From Candidatus Tectimicrobiota bacterium (GTDB lineage Bacteria > JACPUC01): 64,000 nucleotides of DNA. Shown piece after piece: positions 27,296 through 36,305 of the stretch (positions are counted from its first letter, which is position 1; each line of letters opens with the position of its first letter). The notes beneath the pieces were generated by a model that had not been told where the DNA came from, searched no databases, and saw nothing but the letters and a program-made list of their open reading frames with translations. The translations under genes were made by a program, and so were the position numbers. The stretch is taken from NCBI GenBank assembly GCA_016192455.1, contig JACPUC010000018.1:20593-84592 (forward strand). Reading direction: 5' to 3'.

Positions 27296-28366
27296 TCATG
27301 GTTTGGCCTGCGCCTGGAACTGCAGCTCCTCCTCGATGATCTTCTTCATTTCGTTGAACGAGACAGCTCCCGCGACGAGGCGACCGTTGATGTAGAAGGT
27401 GGGCGTGCTGTCGACGCCAAGCTTGCGGCCATCCTCGATGTCGTGGTCGATCTCGGCGTTGTACTTCTTGGCGGCGAAGCAGGCGTCGAACTTCCCGGCA
27501 TCCAGGTTGACCTGCTTCGCATACCCTTGCAGGTCCGCGTCGCTGAGCTTCTGCTGATTTGCGAAGAGGAGATCGTGGTACTCCCAGAACTTCCCCTGCT
27601 CATTGGCGCAGTTGGCCGCCAGCGCGGCAGGGCGACCGCGCTGGTGAATCGTCTCGAGGGGGTAGTCGCGGTACACGAGACGGACCTTCTCGGCGTACGT
27701 CGAAAGGACCTGCTTGAGGACCGGCTGCGAGCGGCTGCAGAAGGGGCACTCGAAATCGGAGAACTCGATGATGGTGATGAGCGCGTTCGCCGCGCCGGTG
27801 CTGGGGTCGTCGTCGGCGCTCACCTGCAGGCGCGGCGGCTGCAGGAACATCTCGATGCGGTACGCCCCGCGCAGCCGCTCCACGAACCGCTCGCGCTGCT
27901 CTTCGATGCGCCGTTCCCTGAGCAAGCCGTGAATGCGCTCCCGCACCTGCTCATAAGGAGCGCGGATGCGGTTCTGGTTGCGTTCAAAGAAGGCGCGCGC
28001 CTCTTGCTCGGTGACGGGCGCCACCTTCGAGACGATCTCCTCGTTGTACACCGCCTGCACGGTGCTCTGCCGCTTCGTCGCCTCGGCCTTCAGGAGGTGC
28101 TCCGTGAGCAGCGACTCCAGCCCGCGCCGGCGCAGGTCGAACATCCGGCTCTTGATCTGCATGATCTCGCGCTGCACGTTCGCATCGACCTCTTCGAGCG
28201 TGATCGGCTTGCCATCGAAGCGGGCGGCAAGCTCCGCCGCGCCGGCGGCGCCGCCGCCCGCAAACCGCGGGGGGACGCCAAGGCTGACGAGCAGCGCCAG
28301 GACGGCGAGGAGCACGGGACGGAGGAGCCGAGCGGATCGGGTCTGCCTGAGGGGTCGACTAGTCAT
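27296..28366 (-). CDS. DsbA-family thioredoxin-fold protein with SurA/PpiC-like N-terminal region
   Basis: A 356-residue exported protein. A signal anchor (about residues 14-44, VLLAVLALLVSLG) is followed by a helical region (FDGKPITLEEVDANV to ARAFFERNQNRI) resembling the chaperone part of SurA/PpiC. A DsbA-like thioredoxin domain follows from about residue 185. The redox motif is CPFC (EFSDFECPFCSRSQP), and the cis-proline loop is STPTFYINGRLV. It probably forms or reshuffles disulfides in envelope proteins. GAGGAG lies 8 bases before the ATG. Confidence 0.85.
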   Translation of the reverse strand: MTSRPLRQTRSARLLRPVLLAVLALLVSLGVPPRFAGGGAAGAAELAARFDGKPITLEEVDANVQREIMQIKSRMFDLRRRGLESLLTEHLLKAEATKRQSTVQAVYNEEIVSKVAPVTEQEARAFFERNQNRIRAPYEQVRERIHGLLRERRIEEQRERFVERLRGAYRIEMFLQPPRLQVSADDDPSTGAANALITIIEFSDFECPFCSRSQPVLKQVLSTYAEKVRLVYRDYPLETIHQRGRPAALAANCANEQGKFWEYHDLLFANQQKLSDADLQGYAKQVNLDAGKFDACFAAKKYNAEIDHDIEDGRKLGVDSTPTFYINGRLVAGAVSFNEMKKIIEEELQFQAQAKP

Positions 28367-28538
28367 GGGAGAAGCTCCTCATCGTGAATGGGAGGAGAGG
28401 TGTGCGGGAGCGCCGGGCGCCTGCGGCGTGGGCCGGCGACCGTGCCGCGGGCAGACGCCTGTGCTAGAGTGTGGGCACCACCCAGCTCTGGATGGGATGC
28501 TCACCCAACGATCGCCCGCGAAGCGAGAGGGGGCCGCC

Positions 28539-28694
28539 ATGCCGCGCATCTTCTGGGTCACCTGCCCTGCCTGTGAAGGACGATTCTACTGTCACTACGA
28601 AGACCTCCGCCACGCCGGCGTACCCCTCCTCTGCCCTTACTGTCAGCATCGCTTCCTGGTTGAGGAGAGCAGCGCCATCGACGATCGCGGCTGA
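28539..28694 (+). CDS. Small zinc-ribbon protein, 51 residues
   Basis: A short gene starting at ATG 28539 behind GAGAGGGGG. It encodes two Cys pairs, CPAC at the N-terminus and CPYC near residue 32, a typical zinc ribbon (VTCPACEGRF and LLCPYCQHRFLVEE). Such stand-alone ribbons are common in delta-like and NC10-like genomes; the partner is unknown. It is divergent from the DsbA-like gene. Confidence 0.7.
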   Translation: MPRIFWVTCPACEGRFYCHYEDLRHAGVPLLCPYCQHRFLVEESSAIDDRG

Positions 28695-28823
28695 CGCCGA
28701 GCTCCCGCCCTTTTTCCCAGAACGCCACCTGCATCGCTGCCCGCGCGGCCGCTCTGCTCAGTCGGCCGGAGGTGCCGAGCGCGGCCCTGCTCTACCCCCT
28801 GCTCTCGGCGGCGGCGCCCGGCG

Positions 28824-30056
28824 TCACAGCGGCTTCTCGGCGGCGGTCGCCGGCAGCGCGGGGCGCAGTGCGATGGGCTTGATCACGAAGAGCGCGCTCA
28901 CGGCCCCCAGCAGCAGGGAGATGCCGGCAAAGTAGAAGAGCGCCACGCCGCCGTACCGGTCGGCGAGGAAACCGGCGAAGATCGGCGTGATGGCGGCCAG
29001 GAGCTGGTTGGCGCTGAAGATCAGCCCCACGACGCTCGCCCCCGTCTCCTCGGGGGTGGCGTCAAGCGCCGCCGCGAAGATGATCGGGCGTACCGAGAAG
29101 AGGAACATGCCGAGGAAGAAGAGGGTGATGAGGAAGGCCAGCCCTTGCCCGAGGGCGACGAGGAGCAGGCTGCAGAGGCCGGAGATGATGAAGGCGGTGA
29201 GCATGATCGTCATACGGCCGATGCGGTCGGAGAGCGCCCCCATCATCGGCCCGGCGAAGAGACTGGCGATGGAGGCGCTGCCCAGGTAGACGCCGATCAT
29301 CTTGGGGCTGAGGTGCCACTCCTTGGCGAGGTAGAGGGGCAGCAGCGTGATGATGGCCTGCTGGGCGGTGGTGCGCAGCGACGACACCGCGGAGAGCCAG
29401 AGCATGACGGGATGCTTGATGAGCTTCTTCAGTGCCATCCGGTACTCGGCCAGGTTCAGCCGTTTGCCCGGCCCGGAATCTCCCAGGCGGTCGGAGATGG
29501 TGAACCAGACCAGCAAGGCGAGGAGAAGTCCCGGCAGGATATTGAGAGCCGCCGCCGCGCGCCAGCTCAGGAAGGTGAGGACAAGCCCGAAGACGAGGGG
29601 GGAGAGGAGATCACCGAGGCCGGCGCCGAACTCGTGGGTGGACATGGCGAAGCCGCGGCGGTCCGGCATGAGGGAGGAGAGGAGCGACATGGCAGGGGGA
29701 TGCCACAAAGAGGCGCCAAAGCCAAGCAGCCCCATGGCAATCATGATGATGCCGATGCTGGGGGCCAGGCTGAGGAGGAGGTAGCCGAGGGAAGGGACGG
29801 CGAGGGCCAGCATGAGGGAGCCGGTGCGCTTGCCAAGGACGTCAACGAGCGCGCTTCCCGGCAAATTCACGCAGGCCGAGATGAAGAAACGCACCGAGCT
29901 CATCACGCCGATGTGCGCGTAGCTCAAGCCAAACTCGGCGGCGATGAACGGGCTCAGCAGCCCGAAGGCGCCGGTATTCCAATGCGTATCGAGGTGGCCC
30001 AGCGAGATGATGGAGAGGATTGCAGTGCGGGTGCGTTTCACAGTCCTCCTTTGCAT
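28824..30056 (-). CDS. Major facilitator superfamily transporter
   Basis: A 410-residue protein with about 12 hydrophobic segments and an internal duplication. The MFS loop 2-3 motif appears as GSALVDVLGKRTGS, and its second-half counterpart as GALSDRIGRMTIM. The substrate is unknown; resemblance is to the fosmidomycin-resistance/sugar-phosphate-like MFS groups with an extended first half. The start is taken as ATG 30056. A GTG five codons later sits behind AAAGGAGG and is an alternative. Confidence 0.88.
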   Translation of the reverse strand: MQRRTVKRTRTAILSIISLGHLDTHWNTGAFGLLSPFIAAEFGLSYAHIGVMSSVRFFISACVNLPGSALVDVLGKRTGSLMLALAVPSLGYLLLSLAPSIGIIMIAMGLLGFGASLWHPPAMSLLSSLMPDRRGFAMSTHEFGAGLGDLLSPLVFGLVLTFLSWRAAAALNILPGLLLALLVWFTISDRLGDSGPGKRLNLAEYRMALKKLIKHPVMLWLSAVSSLRTTAQQAIITLLPLYLAKEWHLSPKMIGVYLGSASIASLFAGPMMGALSDRIGRMTIMLTAFIISGLCSLLLVALGQGLAFLITLFFLGMFLFSVRPIIFAAALDATPEETGASVVGLIFSANQLLAAITPIFAGFLADRYGGVALFYFAGISLLLGAVSALFVIKPIALRPALPATAAEKPL

Positions 30057-30257
30057 CGACCTCTATCTCTCAGCGCCGGCGCCCCGGCAGCCTCCGCCGC
30101 GCGTCGCCCAGCGGGGCGTGCGGCGGAGCGTTCTCGGAGCCGGCGCCAGGGACATCCGTGAGGCTTCCTGCGGCGTGCCGCGCCAAGGCGGCGCCCCAGC
30201 GGCACCGCCGCCGGGGAACAGTGACGCGGCGGTGCTCCGAGGTCCGGGCGGTGAGGG

Positions 30258-31304
30258 TTACGCCACGGTGCGCCCTAGCACGCCCCCCTCGAAGAAGAGC
30301 CAAGTGCGCCCGTCGGCGGAAGGGCGCCGGTTGAGTCGAACGAGATCGCCGGTGTGGTACTTGATGATCGGCTGGGCGAGCTGCATGTAGCTCGTGTAGA
30401 CCAGCTCGCCCACCTCCCCGTCGCCGACGGGCTTCCCCGCGGCATCGAGCACCAGGCAGTGCCCGCAATCCTCCACGGCGTGTAGGCCCTCGCCTGAATG
30501 GAACCCCACCGCCACGACGCCGGTCTCATCGTGCAGCAGGACGCGGTGGACCTGCGCCCCCCAGGTGGCCGCGAGGTCGTCGCGCAGCGTGGCGGAGCCG
30601 GTCGTGTCTGCACCGGCGATGAAGAGGTGGCGGAGGCTCGTGCCGGCCAGATCGAACCCCTCCTGGCGGGCCGCTTCGCTCAAGGCCTGCACCTCCTCCA
30701 GGGTTGCCAGCATTGCCTGGGGCCGGCGCTGCTCGATCTGGCGCAGCCGCGCCTGGTGATCCAGGCCGCCGCCCGAGAGCATCATGGCGCCGAGACGCCG
30801 GACGCCGAAGTAGGCGCTCCAGAGGCCCAACCGCAGGTCCCAGTTGAACGGCAGGTAGCAGAGGGTGTCGGCGCGCAGCCCAGCGGCCCAGAAGAGGTAG
30901 GCCCACGGCTCTCCGTGCAGGGTGGCGCCGGCGTAAGAGAGCGGAATCTCCACGGGGGCGTTGCCGTTTCCCCGCTCCTGGAAGCGGAACAGCAGGTCAT
31001 CCTCGCGCAGCGCCAGGGCGTCTCCGTAGGGCGGTTTCGTTGGCTGGGCTGCGGCGAGGTCTGCCTTGCGTATGGTTGGCACCAAGCTCGCGAAGTCCTC
31101 CAGGCTGTGAACATCCTCCGGCCTGATGCCGGCGGCGGCGTAACGCTTCCGATACAGTGGGCTGTGCTCGTAAGCGTGCCGCAGGAGCGCCCGTAGCCGC
31201 CGCAGGTGCAGCGCTTCGAGCTGCGCCCGCGGCATCGTCTCCAGCAGCGGGTTCCAGAAGGTGCTGGCGGCGCTCTGTGGGTTGAGGAAGCTGCGAAACT
31301 CCAT
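30258..31304 (-). CDS. Degenerate phenylacetate-CoA ligase (PaaK)-like paralogue
   Basis: A 348-residue relative of the intact ligase at 31966-33360. Shared landmarks include ETMPRAQLEALHLRR, WSAYFGVRRLGA, SGGGLD and QPIIKYHTGDLVR. The ATP-phosphate loop TSGSTGTP of the intact copy is here ERGNGNAP (30954-30977), the YGIAE motif is LHDET, and the protein ends at GGVLGRTVA, exactly at the hinge, so the whole C-terminal domain is missing. Catalysis is therefore unlikely. The open frame has been kept without stops, so it may have a binding role or be a young pseudogene. The start at 31304 has GGAAGG upstream. Confidence 0.75.
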   Translation of the reverse strand: MEFRSFLNPQSAASTFWNPLLETMPRAQLEALHLRRLRALLRHAYEHSPLYRKRYAAAGIRPEDVHSLEDFASLVPTIRKADLAAAQPTKPPYGDALALREDDLLFRFQERGNGNAPVEIPLSYAGATLHGEPWAYLFWAAGLRADTLCYLPFNWDLRLGLWSAYFGVRRLGAMMLSGGGLDHQARLRQIEQRRPQAMLATLEEVQALSEAARQEGFDLAGTSLRHLFIAGADTTGSATLRDDLAATWGAQVHRVLLHDETGVVAVGFHSGEGLHAVEDCGHCLVLDAAGKPVGDGEVGELVYTSYMQLAQPIIKYHTGDLVRLNRRPSADGRTWLFFEGGVLGRTVA

Positions 31305-31680
31305 GCCGCGTACCTTCCGCATGCAACCGTTCAGCCGAGGCTCCCTCGAACACGAATCTCCGCCCCAGGCGCCGCCGCGGTTGTTTGCGGAGCTCTCCCT
31401 GCCCGCGAGAGACCGCTTCGGGCGCGGTGCGGGTCATCATAGGGCAGGTATTTTGGGGGGGTCAAGCCGATTCGCTGCCCGGCGGCGTCGGGGCGCCGCC
31501 TGGACGCCGCCGCCGTGCCAACCTGCCGGGGGCGCGCCTCTTCTTGACACGTCACAGGGCTCTGTTCTAAGGTAACGGCGAATGCGGCGCGAGGCCCGGC
31601 GCTCCGTCCCCTCTGCGGCAGCGGAGGCTGACCGGGCAGGCCGGGGCGGTGATCCTGGTGTCGCTCTCGGAGGTGCAAGG
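31305..31680. other. Intergenic region between divergent ligase genes
   Basis: No gene was seen. It holds the promoter candidate at 31544-31571 and a strong ribosome site just before 31681. Confidence 0.4.
31544..31571 (+). promoter_or_regulatory. Sigma70-type promoter candidate
   Basis: TTGACA (31544-31549) with TCTAAG (31566-31571) after 16 bases. It points toward the small gene at 31681 and the PaaK-type ligase. Confidence 0.4.
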
Positions 31681-31866
31681 GTGACGCGCGAAGCTCTCCT
31701 CGCACGATTGCGGCGGATTCGCGATGAGATTGAGGCCGTGCGCCGCGAGACGGACAGCCCGGCCATCGACAGCGCCATGCGCAGCATGAGCATGTACTGC
31801 CACTTGGCGCGCTCGTACCTAGGGGATATTGACGCTATCTGCCCGGAGGTGGAGCAGGTTGACTGA
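31681..31866 (+). CDS. Small helical protein, 61 residues
   Basis: It starts at GTG 31681 behind a near-perfect GGAGGTG (31669-31675). It encodes a mostly helical, charged protein (LLARLRRIRDEIEAVRRETD then MRSMSMYCHLARSYLGDID). There is no membrane segment and the family is not recognised. It lies 99 bases upstream of the intact PaaK-type ligase and probably shares its transcript, so an accessory role is possible. Confidence 0.55.
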   Translation: MTREALLARLRRIRDEIEAVRRETDSPAIDSAMRSMSMYCHLARSYLGDIDAICPEVEQVD

Positions 31867-31965
31867 GAGCCCGGAGGGCGAGGGCGTGGCCCTGTCGTCG
31901 CAGTCCGCGGCAGGAGTTCCCGCCGCCTCTCCGGCGCCCTGCCGCTCGAACTTGGAGAGCCCACG

Positions 31966-33360
31966 ATGGTTCGACCCTTCCACAACGACCACGCAAACGC
32001 TTCCCCCTACTGGAACCCCGGGATGGAGACGATGCCGCGGGCGCAGCTCGATGCCCTGCATCTGCGGCGCATCCAGCTCATGATCCGCTTTGCGTACGAG
32101 AATTCGCCGTTCTACCGCAAGCTTTACCGCGAAGCCGGCTTCACCCCGGATGACATCCGCAGCCTCGACGATTTCATCCGCCTCGTGCCGGTCATCGACA
32201 AGAAGGACCTCGTGCAAGCGCAGGGTGCCGGCGCGCCCCCCTACGGCGACGCCCGGGCCCTGCCGGAGGAGTACAACCTCTACCGCTTCCAGACCTCCGG
32301 CTCCACCGGCACCCCCTTGCAGATTCCGTTCGGCTACTACAGCAGCGCGCAGTACGGCGAGCAGTGGGTCTACGGCTTCTGGGCCGTGGGCCTGCGCGCC
32401 TACCACACATTCTACTTCGCCTTCAACTGGGGCACCTTCGCGGGTTTCTGGAGCGCCTACTGGGGGGTGCGCCGCCTGGGCGCCACGGTGATCTCCGGCG
32501 GCGGCCTCGACACGAAGGGGCGCATCAACCACATCCTCCAGTCCAAGCCCGACGTCCTCGTCGCCACGCCCACCTACGCCTTGTACATGGCGGAAGTGGC
32601 GAAAGGGATGGGAGTTGACCTGCGGGAGACGACGATCAAATACTTCTACAGCGCCGGGGAACCCGGACCCAGCATCCCCACAACGCGACGGGCGATCGAG
32701 GAGGCGTGGGGGGCCAAGGCGTTTGAGCTGTACGGCATTGCGGAGGTCGGCGCCATTGCGCCGGGTTGCCCCCTCCAGGGGGGCGTGCACCTGGCCGAGG
32801 ATTGGGCGCACTCGCTGGTCCTTGGCGAGGACGGCAAGCCCGTGGCTGCGGGTGAGGTGGGCGAGAACGTCGTGACGAGCTACGTGCAACACGTGCAGCC
32901 GATCATCAAGTACCGCTCACATGACTTGGTGCGCCCGCGCTACGGCATCTGTGACTGCGGCCGCACCTGGACCTACTACGATGGCGGTGTGCTGGGCCGC
33001 ACCGACCACATGATCATTATCAAGGGCACGAACGTCTACCCGACGGCCGTGGAAGCCCTCCTCGGCGACGTGGCCGGGCTCTCCGAGCATTACGAGATTC
33101 ACGTCGACACCGAGGATAAGAGCGATAGCATCACCGTGAAGGTCGAGGCGGCGCGGGGTCTGCCGAGCGAGCAGTACGAGAAGGCGGCTCAGGAGGCAGC
33201 GCGGCTGCTCTACAAGTCCATCATGGTGCGGATCGGGATCAAGGTGCTGCCGCCCGAGTCCCTGCCGCGCTACGAGTTGAAGGCCAAACGCTTCTTTGAT
33301 CATCGACCGGCGGGGAAGGGGTGGGTGATGCGCGAGGGGACCGCCTCGGCGCCGCGCTAG
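31966..33360 (+). CDS. Phenylacetate-CoA ligase (PaaK)-type AMP-forming ligase
   Basis: A 464-residue adenylate-forming enzyme that would activate an aryl or other carboxylic acid to its CoA thioester. It has the P-loop YRFQTSGSTGTP near residue 110, ELYGIAEVG near 250, IIKYRSHDLVRPRYG, a CDCGRTW metal-like knuckle, the hinge GVLGRTDHMIIIKGTNVYP and the C-terminal domain. The length matches PaaK-like enzymes. The true substrate is unknown. A degenerate copy lies divergently upstream. Confidence 0.88.
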   Translation: MVRPFHNDHANASPYWNPGMETMPRAQLDALHLRRIQLMIRFAYENSPFYRKLYREAGFTPDDIRSLDDFIRLVPVIDKKDLVQAQGAGAPPYGDARALPEEYNLYRFQTSGSTGTPLQIPFGYYSSAQYGEQWVYGFWAVGLRAYHTFYFAFNWGTFAGFWSAYWGVRRLGATVISGGGLDTKGRINHILQSKPDVLVATPTYALYMAEVAKGMGVDLRETTIKYFYSAGEPGPSIPTTRRAIEEAWGAKAFELYGIAEVGAIAPGCPLQGGVHLAEDWAHSLVLGEDGKPVAAGEVGENVVTSYVQHVQPIIKYRSHDLVRPRYGICDCGRTWTYYDGGVLGRTDHMIIIKGTNVYPTAVEALLGDVAGLSEHYEIHVDTEDKSDSITVKVEAARGLPSEQYEKAAQEAARLLYKSIMVRIGIKVLPPESLPRYELKAKRFFDHRPAGKGWVMREGTASAPR

Positions 33361-33446
33361 CGCCCCTCTCGTCGCGCCCGCCCGCAAGGTTCGAAAAGGC
33401 TCTGGAGTCAGGGAGGCTGACTCTGTGTAAGCCACGCTGTCACTCC

Positions 33447-33847
33447 TTACTTTCTCTCCTTAATGTCCTGACCCTCCGCTTCCGGCAGGAGCCGCCGCGG
33501 GGGTATCTCACCTTCCGTTCTCGTTTCGCTCGTTGACGAGGAGCTTGTCGAACCTCCAGTCTGAGACCCGGTCCCGGAAGGGTTGCCGTCTGTCTGGGAG
33601 CCCGACTGGGACGTGGTCCCGTCCTGAGAGGTGGCGCCGCTGCCGGAGGCGCTCCCGCGTTCGGGTCGCTGCTTCCGCTGGCGTTCGCATCCGTGCTCTG
33701 CCCGCTGTCGTTCGCGCTCGTCTCCCCGGAGCTGGTGCTGCTGCCATCGGTCGCCGGGGCGCCGCTCTCGGCGCTGCCGGAGTTGGCGGCCGCATCGTTG
33801 GGCGTGTCGCTCTTTCCCCTTCCCTGGCGAACCGAAAAAGTGCCCAT
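33447..33847 (-). pseudogene. Low-complexity Ser/Thr/Gly/Asp-rich coding remnant, apparently frameshifted
   Basis: From ATG 33847 (AAGGA just upstream) one frame reads TFSVRQGRGKSDTPNDAAAN and then a Ser/Gly/Asp-rich string as far as SSDPNAG near 33655. There the composition switches to the neighbouring frame, which continues GSASGSGATSQDGTTSQSG and ends EGEIPPRRLLPEAEGQDIKE at 33447. The two halves match in character, suggesting one protein of about 133 residues broken by a single indel, real or from assembly. Function is unknown; such sequences are usually disordered or secreted. The flanks 33361-33446 and 33848-34033 show nothing. Confidence 0.45.
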
Positions 33848-34033
33848 CCAAGTCCTTGACGACCCCGCTCCGGAAATCTTGCGAGGTGGCGGGAGGATGC
33901 GGACGGCTGCGTCGTGGGTGCCCCACGCGTGCAACGTCGGCGTCCCTCGGTTCGGCGAGAGGAGGCGGCATGTCCGGGGCGAAGCCTCGACGGTGCGGGG
34001 CGGGCTGTGGCGCGGTGGTCTTGACGAGGATCG

Positions 34034-35152
34034 TCAGGCGAAGAGCAGGGCGCGGGCGATGATGAGGCGCTGGATCTCCGATGAGCCGTCGTAGATGCGC
34101 ATGATGCGCACGTCGCGGTAGTAGCGCTCGACGATGTTCTCGTGCAGGCAGGCGCCGCGTTCGAAGAGCTGAATGGCACGGTCGGCGGCGCGCCAGGCGG
34201 TCTCGGTGGCGAGGAGCTTGGCCATCGAGGCCTCGGTGGAGCAGCGCTCGCCGCGATCCATGCGGGCCGCGGTGGTATAGAGGAGGAGCCGCGCCGCCTC
34301 GCACTCGATGGCGCAATCCGCCAGGAGATGCTGACCGTCGCCGCGGCGTGCGCGGGCCTCCGCCGCCATGCGCTCGAGGAGGCGCTGCGCCGCGCCCAGG
34401 CCGCCGGCGGCCATGCCGATCCGCCCCTTGTCGAGCGTGCGCATCGCCAACCTGAATCCCTGACCGAGCTCGCCGAGGAGGTTCGCGGCCGGGACCGTGC
34501 AGTCCGCAAGCACGAGCTCGCACGCAGCCGAGCCGCGCAACCCCATGAGCTCGTGTCGCTTGCCGATGGTGAAGCCGGGCGTGCCGCGCTCCACGAGGAA
34601 GGCGCTGATGCCGCCGTGGGCGCCTTTGGCGGGGTCGGTGACCGCGAAGACGGTGAAGTAGTCGGCGTGCGGCCCGTTCGTGACGAAAATCTTCCTGCCG
34701 TTGAGGACAAACGCCTCGCCGCGGCGGACGGCGCGCGTCTCGATGCGCGCGGCGTCGGAGCCGGCATTCGGCTCGGTGAGCGCAAAGGCGCTGAGGCGTT
34801 CGCCGCGGGCCAGCGGCGGCAGGTAGCAACGGCGCTGTTCTTCGCTGCCGCCATAGAGGATGCCCATGGCGCCGATGCCGATGTTTGTCGTAATGCGGGA
34901 GCGCACGCAGAGATTGGTGCGGGAGAGCTCCTCGATCGCCACCGCCTCATGGAGCAGCGGCAGCCCCAGCCCGCCGTAGTCCTTCGGGATGGCCATGCCG
35001 TAGAGCCCCAGCTCGGCGAGCCGCGCGTGAAGGCTGGCCGGGAACTCATCGTCACGGTCGAGGGTCGTCGCCAGGGGCTCGACTTCGGTGCGCACGAAGT
35101 GGCGTACATGGTCGCGCCACCGCAGCAGATCGTCAGAGAACGAGAAGTCCAT
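34034..35152 (-). CDS. Acyl-CoA dehydrogenase
   Basis: A 372-residue FAD enzyme of the acyl-CoA dehydrogenase family, which introduces the alpha-beta double bond into acyl-CoA esters. It has YGMAIPKDYGGLG, FALTEPNAGSDAA for FAD/substrate contact, KIFVTNGPHADYF, and the C-terminal IYDGSSEIQRLIIAR. In short- and medium-chain enzymes the base in the last motif is the Glu of YEG. Here it is Asp355 (34088-34090), so the catalytic base may be shifted or activity altered. The specific acyl group is unknown. Confidence 0.88.
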   Translation of the reverse strand: MDFSFSDDLLRWRDHVRHFVRTEVEPLATTLDRDDEFPASLHARLAELGLYGMAIPKDYGGLGLPLLHEAVAIEELSRTNLCVRSRITTNIGIGAMGILYGGSEEQRRCYLPPLARGERLSAFALTEPNAGSDAARIETRAVRRGEAFVLNGRKIFVTNGPHADYFTVFAVTDPAKGAHGGISAFLVERGTPGFTIGKRHELMGLRGSAACELVLADCTVPAANLLGELGQGFRLAMRTLDKGRIGMAAGGLGAAQRLLERMAAEARARRGDGQHLLADCAIECEAARLLLYTTAARMDRGERCSTEASMAKLLATETAWRAADRAIQLFERGACLHENIVERYYRDVRIMRIYDGSSEIQRLIIARALLFA

Positions 35153-35297
35153 CGCAGGTCGTCACCAGGGGCGAAGAGAGAGGAGGGGCGCAGCCGCCCT
35201 GCCTGCCGCCGCCGCTCCGGCCATGCTCGTCGTTCGGCTCAGGCTTGCCGCGGGGCAGCCATGACGCGGCGCGGCCGGAATCCGGCCCGAGCCGCGG

Positions 35298-36305
35298 CTA
35301 GCGCGTCCGCAGGTAGGTGAGATGCTCCTCTGCCTGGCGGCGCCATTTCGATTGCGCGGGGTTGTTCTCGCTGACGGAGAGGAACTTCTGCCATTGCTCG
35401 ATCGCTTTGCCGGGATCGAGCCGCTCGTAGGCGATGGCCAGGTTGTAGTGCGCGGAGGCGTGCAGGGGGTTGATCTGCAACGCCCGCTTCCACTGCGCCG
35501 CAGCCGCCTCCAGGCGCTCACCGCGGAAGTAGAGGCGACCGAGGTTGACCAGGGCGGGCACGTACGTCGGTTCCAGGTTGAGAACCCTGTTGTACGTGGT
35601 GAGAGCATCGTCGAGCCGGCCAGCATCTTCGTAGGCGAGAGCGAGGTTGTAGAGAACGTCGGGGTTCTGCGGCGTCTCCTTCAGGGCCTCCTCGAACTGG
35701 ACGATGGCGGCCTCGAACTTTCCTTCCAGGTAGAGCTGGTTGCCGCGCGCGAAGGAATCCTCCTGCGGTGACTTCCGGGGGGGCATCAGGGGAGCGCCTG
35801 GCGTGGCGGCCGCCGAGGAGGATGCCGCAGCCCTCGGCTCCTGCGCCGGCCTGGTGAGATCGCCGTAGATCCAGCCGCCGCGCCCTCCCGAGAGCGTGAT
35901 CCGATACCACCCAGACTTCTCTTCACGGGGGGTGAACCGCTCTCCCTCTGTGACGCGCGCCACGACGGGATGACTCGTGCTCGGCCCCTCCCGCACATTG
36001 GCGAGGTTGACGCTGACCTCAATCTGGCGACCGGCCGTGGCAGGCAGGTTCATTCCCGGCGGCGACACGGCCTGCGGCGGCTTGGGGGTCTCCATCTTGC
36101 TGGCGGCGGCTTCGCCGGCGCCGCTTCCGGTCTCTGGCGACGCCTTCTCGACGGCAGGGGTTGGGCGCGGAGGTGCAACCGAGCCGGCGGGCGGCGAGGC
36201 GGGCGCTTGGGGCTGACTCTGGGGGTACCCGTTGCCTGCTCTCCCCAGCGACAGAACCGCCACCGCCAGGCCCAAGCAGAGAAGCGACCAGGTCCACTTC
36301 ATCAC
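35298..36305 (-). CDS. Exported SH3-like and tetratricopeptide-repeat protein
   Basis: A 335-residue protein with an N-terminal signal peptide (LLCLGLAVAVLSLG), a Pro/Ala-rich linker (about 30-95), a bacterial SH3 domain (VSVNLANVREGPSTSHPVV to GWIYGDLTRP), and at least three TPR units from about residue 185 (YLEGKFEAAIVQFEEAL, YEDAGRLDDALTTYNRVL, RGERLEAAAAQWKRAL). It is probably a periplasmic scaffold that binds peptidoglycan or peptides. No enzymatic domain is seen. Confidence 0.82.
   Translation of the reverse strand: MMKWTWSLLCLGLAVAVLSLGRAGNGYPQSQPQAPASPPAGSVAPPRPTPAVEKASPETGSGAGEAAASKMETPKPPQAVSPPGMNLPATAGRQIEVSVNLANVREGPSTSHPVVARVTEGERFTPREEKSGWYRITLSGGRGGWIYGDLTRPAQEPRAAASSSAAATPGAPLMPPRKSPQEDSFARGNQLYLEGKFEAAIVQFEEALKETPQNPDVLYNLALAYEDAGRLDDALTTYNRVLNLEPTYVPALVNLGRLYFRGERLEAAAAQWKRALQINPLHASAHYNLAIAYERLDPGKAIEQWQKFLSVSENNPAQSKWRRQAEEHLTYLRTR

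Noticed and set aside
33508..35109. Long minus-strand frames over the acyl-CoA dehydrogenase
   Set aside because: They are alternative frames of the dehydrogenase; only the 3' low-complexity part after 33847 was kept as a separate possibility.
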